DNA of 64,000 bases, taken from Thalassolituus marinus. GTDB taxonomy: Bacteria > Pseudomonadota > Gammaproteobacteria > Pseudomonadales > Oceanobacteraceae. Of the stretch, positions 61,897 through 64,000 are shown piece after piece. Below the pieces are notes generated by a model. It ran no database searches and was not told the origin of the DNA. It saw only the letters and a program-made list of their open reading frames with translations. Each line of letters begins with the position of its first letter. Within the stretch, counting starts at the first letter, position 1. Position numbers and translations under genes: made by a program. Location of the stretch: contig NZ_JAEDAH010000002.1 of the NCBI RefSeq assembly GCF_020320395.1, forward strand, positions 1 to 64,000. Direction: 5' to 3'.

Positions 61897-63177
61897 TCAG
61901 TCGCGACTTTCAACGCGGCTACGATCTTCCGGGATGACAAAGCTGAAAGTACTGCCCTGTCCCAGTGTCGAACTGATATCCAGTACCGAGTCGTGGTGTT
62001 CCAGGGCATGTTTCACAATGGCCAGGCCCAGACCTGAGCCACCGATGGATGATTCGCGGGAATCATCCACCCGGTAAAAGCGCTCGGTCAGGCGACCAAT
62101 GTGTTCTGGCGGGATGCCCGGCCCCTGATCCTTTACTGACACTTTGATACCGTCATACACCGGACGAATGCTGAATTCGATCGGGCCATCACCACCATAT
62201 TTCACTGCGTTGGTGAGCAGATTGCTGAGCACAGAGCTGAGTTCATCGGCAAAGCCCAGCACTTCGATACGCGTGTCACAGCGATAGCTTATGCGGCCAT
62301 CACTGATCGATTGCAGCTGATCAACGCTGGAGTAGGCCAGTTGCTGCAGGTCAAACCAGTCGCCGCGCTGTTCGCTGTTGGCACTTTCCAGTTTCGAAAG
62401 CTGGATCAGGTCATTCACCAGGCCGGTCATGCGCTGGCCCTGGTTGTTCATTTGTTTGATCGCGCGCTCAAGCGCCGCCGGTAACTCCATATCCTGCAGC
62501 ATTTCCAGATAGCCGTTAATCACGGTCAGCGGTGTGCGTAACTCGTGGGAAACGTCGGCAATAAAGTTCTGACGCATGGTTTCCACGCGCTTACGTTCGG
62601 TGATGTCCTTCACCAGCATGACTTTCTGATCGATACCAAACTGCGTGATCTGTGCCTGCAGGCTGTACTGCTTGCGGTGATTGACGTCGAACTGCAGCGA
62701 TGAGGTGTAGTCACCCTCATTGAAATAGCGGGTAAAACGCGGTGTACGTACAAGGTTGGTAATGTGTTGCCCGGCGTCTTCTTTACGCAGTCCGAGCAGA
62801 CGCGTGGCGGAGCTGTTGAAATTGGTGATATGCCCATCCTGATCGATGATCACCACGCCATCATGCAAGGACTCGATCCCCTGGCGATAGCGTTGCAGTT
62901 GCGATGCCTGCAGTGCCAGTTTGTTTTTCAGATTCTTTTCGCGGCGGATAAGTTTATCCACGCTGTAACCAATAAGACCGGAATCCTGCGGCGGAGGCCC
63001 CTGGCGGAAGCTCCAGCGATACAGAGTCTGCATAGCCCTCACATACATGGCCAGTGCGATTGTCAGGCCAGCGATAAAGCCCCACAGGGCAAAGCCAGCT
63101 GACCAGCCAAGAGCCAATCCGGTACCGACGACAATACTGATGCGGACCAGCTCACGTTGCCATGCAATCTGCTGCAC
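61897..63177 (-). CDS. phoR: phosphate regulon sensor histidine kinase PhoR
   Basis: A 426-residue membrane kinase. Two membrane helices lie at about 10-50 (SIVVGTGLALGWSAGFALWG), followed by a PAS domain (LHDGVVIIDQDGHITNFN), the HisKA phospho-acceptor DVSHELRTPLTVINGYLE near residue 213 and an ATPase domain with NAVKYGGDG, GPGIPPEHIGRL and GGSGLGLAIVKH. It phosphorylates PhoB when phosphate is scarce. The GTG start directly follows the phoB stop (TAAGTG), so the two are coupled. Confidence 0.94.
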   Translation of the reverse strand: MQQIAWQRELVRISIVVGTGLALGWSAGFALWGFIAGLTIALAMYVRAMQTLYRWSFRQGPPPQDSGLIGYSVDKLIRREKNLKNKLALQASQLQRYRQGIESLHDGVVIIDQDGHITNFNSSATRLLGLRKEDAGQHITNLVRTPRFTRYFNEGDYTSSLQFDVNHRKQYSLQAQITQFGIDQKVMLVKDITERKRVETMRQNFIADVSHELRTPLTVINGYLEMLQDMELPAALERAIKQMNNQGQRMTGLVNDLIQLSKLESANSEQRGDWFDLQQLAYSSVDQLQSISDGRISYRCDTRIEVLGFADELSSVLSNLLTNAVKYGGDGPIEFSIRPVYDGIKVSVKDQGPGIPPEHIGRLTERFYRVDDSRESSIGGSGLGLAIVKHALEHHDSVLDISSTLGQGSTFSFVIPEDRSRVESRD

Positions 63178-63888
63178 TTACGACTCCTTAGCAGATGAAT
63201 CAACAGGAGAAAAACGATAGCCCGCGCCGCGCACGGTCTGAATCATTTCGTCCTGCTGTTCCGGTGCCAGCGCTTTGCGCAGACGACGGATATGGACATC
63301 GACGGTTCGTTCGTCGACGTATACGTTGCCACCCCAGACCCGGTCCAGTAACTGGCCACGGGAGAACACACGATTCTGGTGCAGAACAAAGAACTCAAGT
63401 AAGCGGTATTCTAATGGCCCCAGGCTGATAGCCTGGCCAGCGATTGCAGCAGTTTGCGCAGAGCGATCAAGACTGAGCTGGCCAACGGTCAGGGGTACGT
63501 CATCGACCAGAGCGTTTGTGCGGCGCAGCACAGCCCTTACTCTGGCAACAAGCTCACGCGGAGAAAACGGTTTGGAAATATAGTCATCGGCACCAGATTC
63601 AAGACCATTGATACGGTCGTCTTCTTCCGTTCTGGCGGTCAGCATTATCACCGGTAAATCGGCCGTGGCATCTTCGCGTTTCAGACGACGTGTCAGCTCC
63701 AGTCCGGACATCATTGGCATCATCCAGTCGAGGATAACAAGGTCCGGGCGGTCGTTAATAATCATCTGGTGAGCAAGTGCACCATTGGCGGACAGACGGA
63801 CTTTGAATCCGGCTAATTCCAGACAGGTTTGGATCATATCGCAGATTGCAGGCTCGTCGTCGACGACGAGGATGTAGCCACCACTCAC
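63178..63888 (-). CDS. phoB: phosphate regulon response regulator PhoB
   Basis: A 236-residue OmpR/PhoB-type regulator. The receiver has VVDDEPAI, the phospho-acceptor VILDWMMP and SKPFSPRELVARV; the C-terminal winged helix has LLEFFVLHQNRVFSR and VDVHIRRLRKAL. The GTG at 63888 is chosen because GGGGG lies about seven bases upstream and homologues begin here. A further in-frame GTG at 63915 would add nine residues without a good ribosome-binding site. It binds Pho boxes; one is predicted upstream of its own gene. Confidence 0.94.
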   Translation of the reverse strand: MSGGYILVVDDEPAICDMIQTCLELAGFKVRLSANGALAHQMIINDRPDLVILDWMMPMMSGLELTRRLKREDATADLPVIMLTARTEEDDRINGLESGADDYISKPFSPRELVARVRAVLRRTNALVDDVPLTVGQLSLDRSAQTAAIAGQAISLGPLEYRLLEFFVLHQNRVFSRGQLLDRVWGGNVYVDERTVDVHIRRLRKALAPEQQDEMIQTVRGAGYRFSPVDSSAKES

Positions 63889-63923
63889 AAGGGCCCCCGA
63901 TTTTACGGCAAACACAGAGCGCT

Positions 63924-63945
63924 AATTGTGACACTTTTGTGAAGT
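63924..63945 (-). promoter_or_regulatory. Pho box upstream of phoB
   Basis: On the minus strand, two adjoining 11-bp units (ACTTCACAAAA and GTGTCACAATT) resemble the PhoB direct repeat (CTGTCATAAAT), with the TCA-AAA core in both. It lies 36 bp before the chosen phoB start. A TAAAAT that could be the -10 box lies near 63905. Confidence 0.5.
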
Positions 63946-64000
63946 TGATGGAGCTATTCTCCGGCAAACTTAGCCATCTTTTTCGTAAAAACGATAATTT

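Overview
This window looks like a chromosomal stretch of a marine, aerobic, Gram-negative gammaproteobacterium, probably in or near the Oceanospirillales. That placement is an inference. It rests on pseudomonad-like gene orders (HAD phosphatase–rppH–ptsP; ubiK beside glnK-amtB; phoB-phoR), an LPS inner-core heptose cluster, a urea ABC transporter under a sigma-54-type promoter, and a mid-range GC content. Nearly all of the window is dense ordinary coding sequence. I saw no rRNA, tRNA, insertion sequence, prophage or CRISPR array.

Layout. 0.3-5.1 kb: leftward cluster of an acyl-CoA dehydrogenase, SDR, APH-type phosphotransferase, histidine phosphatase and second SDR. The composition and an ADGPD motif in the dehydrogenase suggest an ACAD11/Lva-like route for 4-hydroxyacyl-CoAs. 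5.2-9.1 kb: two divergent cyclic-di-GMP proteins. 9.2-11.4 kb: a catalase-peroxidase with a signal peptide. 12.1-17.7 kb: urtABCDE urea transporter. 17.8-20.8 kb: ubiK (leftward), then an outer-membrane TorF-type porin, glnK and amtB. The urt and porin-glnK-amtB units both carry sigma-54 type promoters, and about 95-110 bp upstream of each there are similar 19-bp dyads, so they probably form one nitrogen-limitation response for urea and ammonium. 21.1-25.5 kb: a 1075-residue surface lipoprotein and a secreted protein with a GlyGly-CTERM-like tail. 25.5-31.2 kb: PA3496-like small protein, HexR, UvrD, an orphan TRAP-type binding lipoprotein and an HDOD protein.

31.4-41.1 kb: rlmI, imelysin-family lipoprotein, HAD phosphatase, rppH-ptsP behind a leader that can fold, a MepK-like/L,D-transpeptidase pair for peptidoglycan remodelling, and an NRDE protein. 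41.2-46.0 kb: TauE exporter, lgt-thyA, a GGDEF/EAL protein and folA. 46.2-50.8 kb: patatin, a chalcone-isomerase-like/TonB fusion, a BASS-family transporter and a spermidine-synthase-like protein. 50.8-57.1 kb: argA, argE, a CYTH-CHAD triphosphatase, a GspE/PilB-type ATPase and a DEDD exonuclease. 57.2-64.0 kb: lipid A acyltransferase, hldD and hldE (leftward), waaA (rightward), then phoR-phoB (leftward) with a probable Pho box at the right edge.

Items most worth following: (1) the ACAD11-like catabolic cluster; (2) two in-phase arrays of the heptamer GTCNGAC, each directly 3' of a gene; (3) a periplasmic TonB-domain protein fused to a chalcone-isomerase-like domain with no obvious membrane anchor; (4) the matching enhancer-like dyads of the two nitrogen units. 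All functional assignments come from reading motifs and overall similarity by eye; no database search was run.
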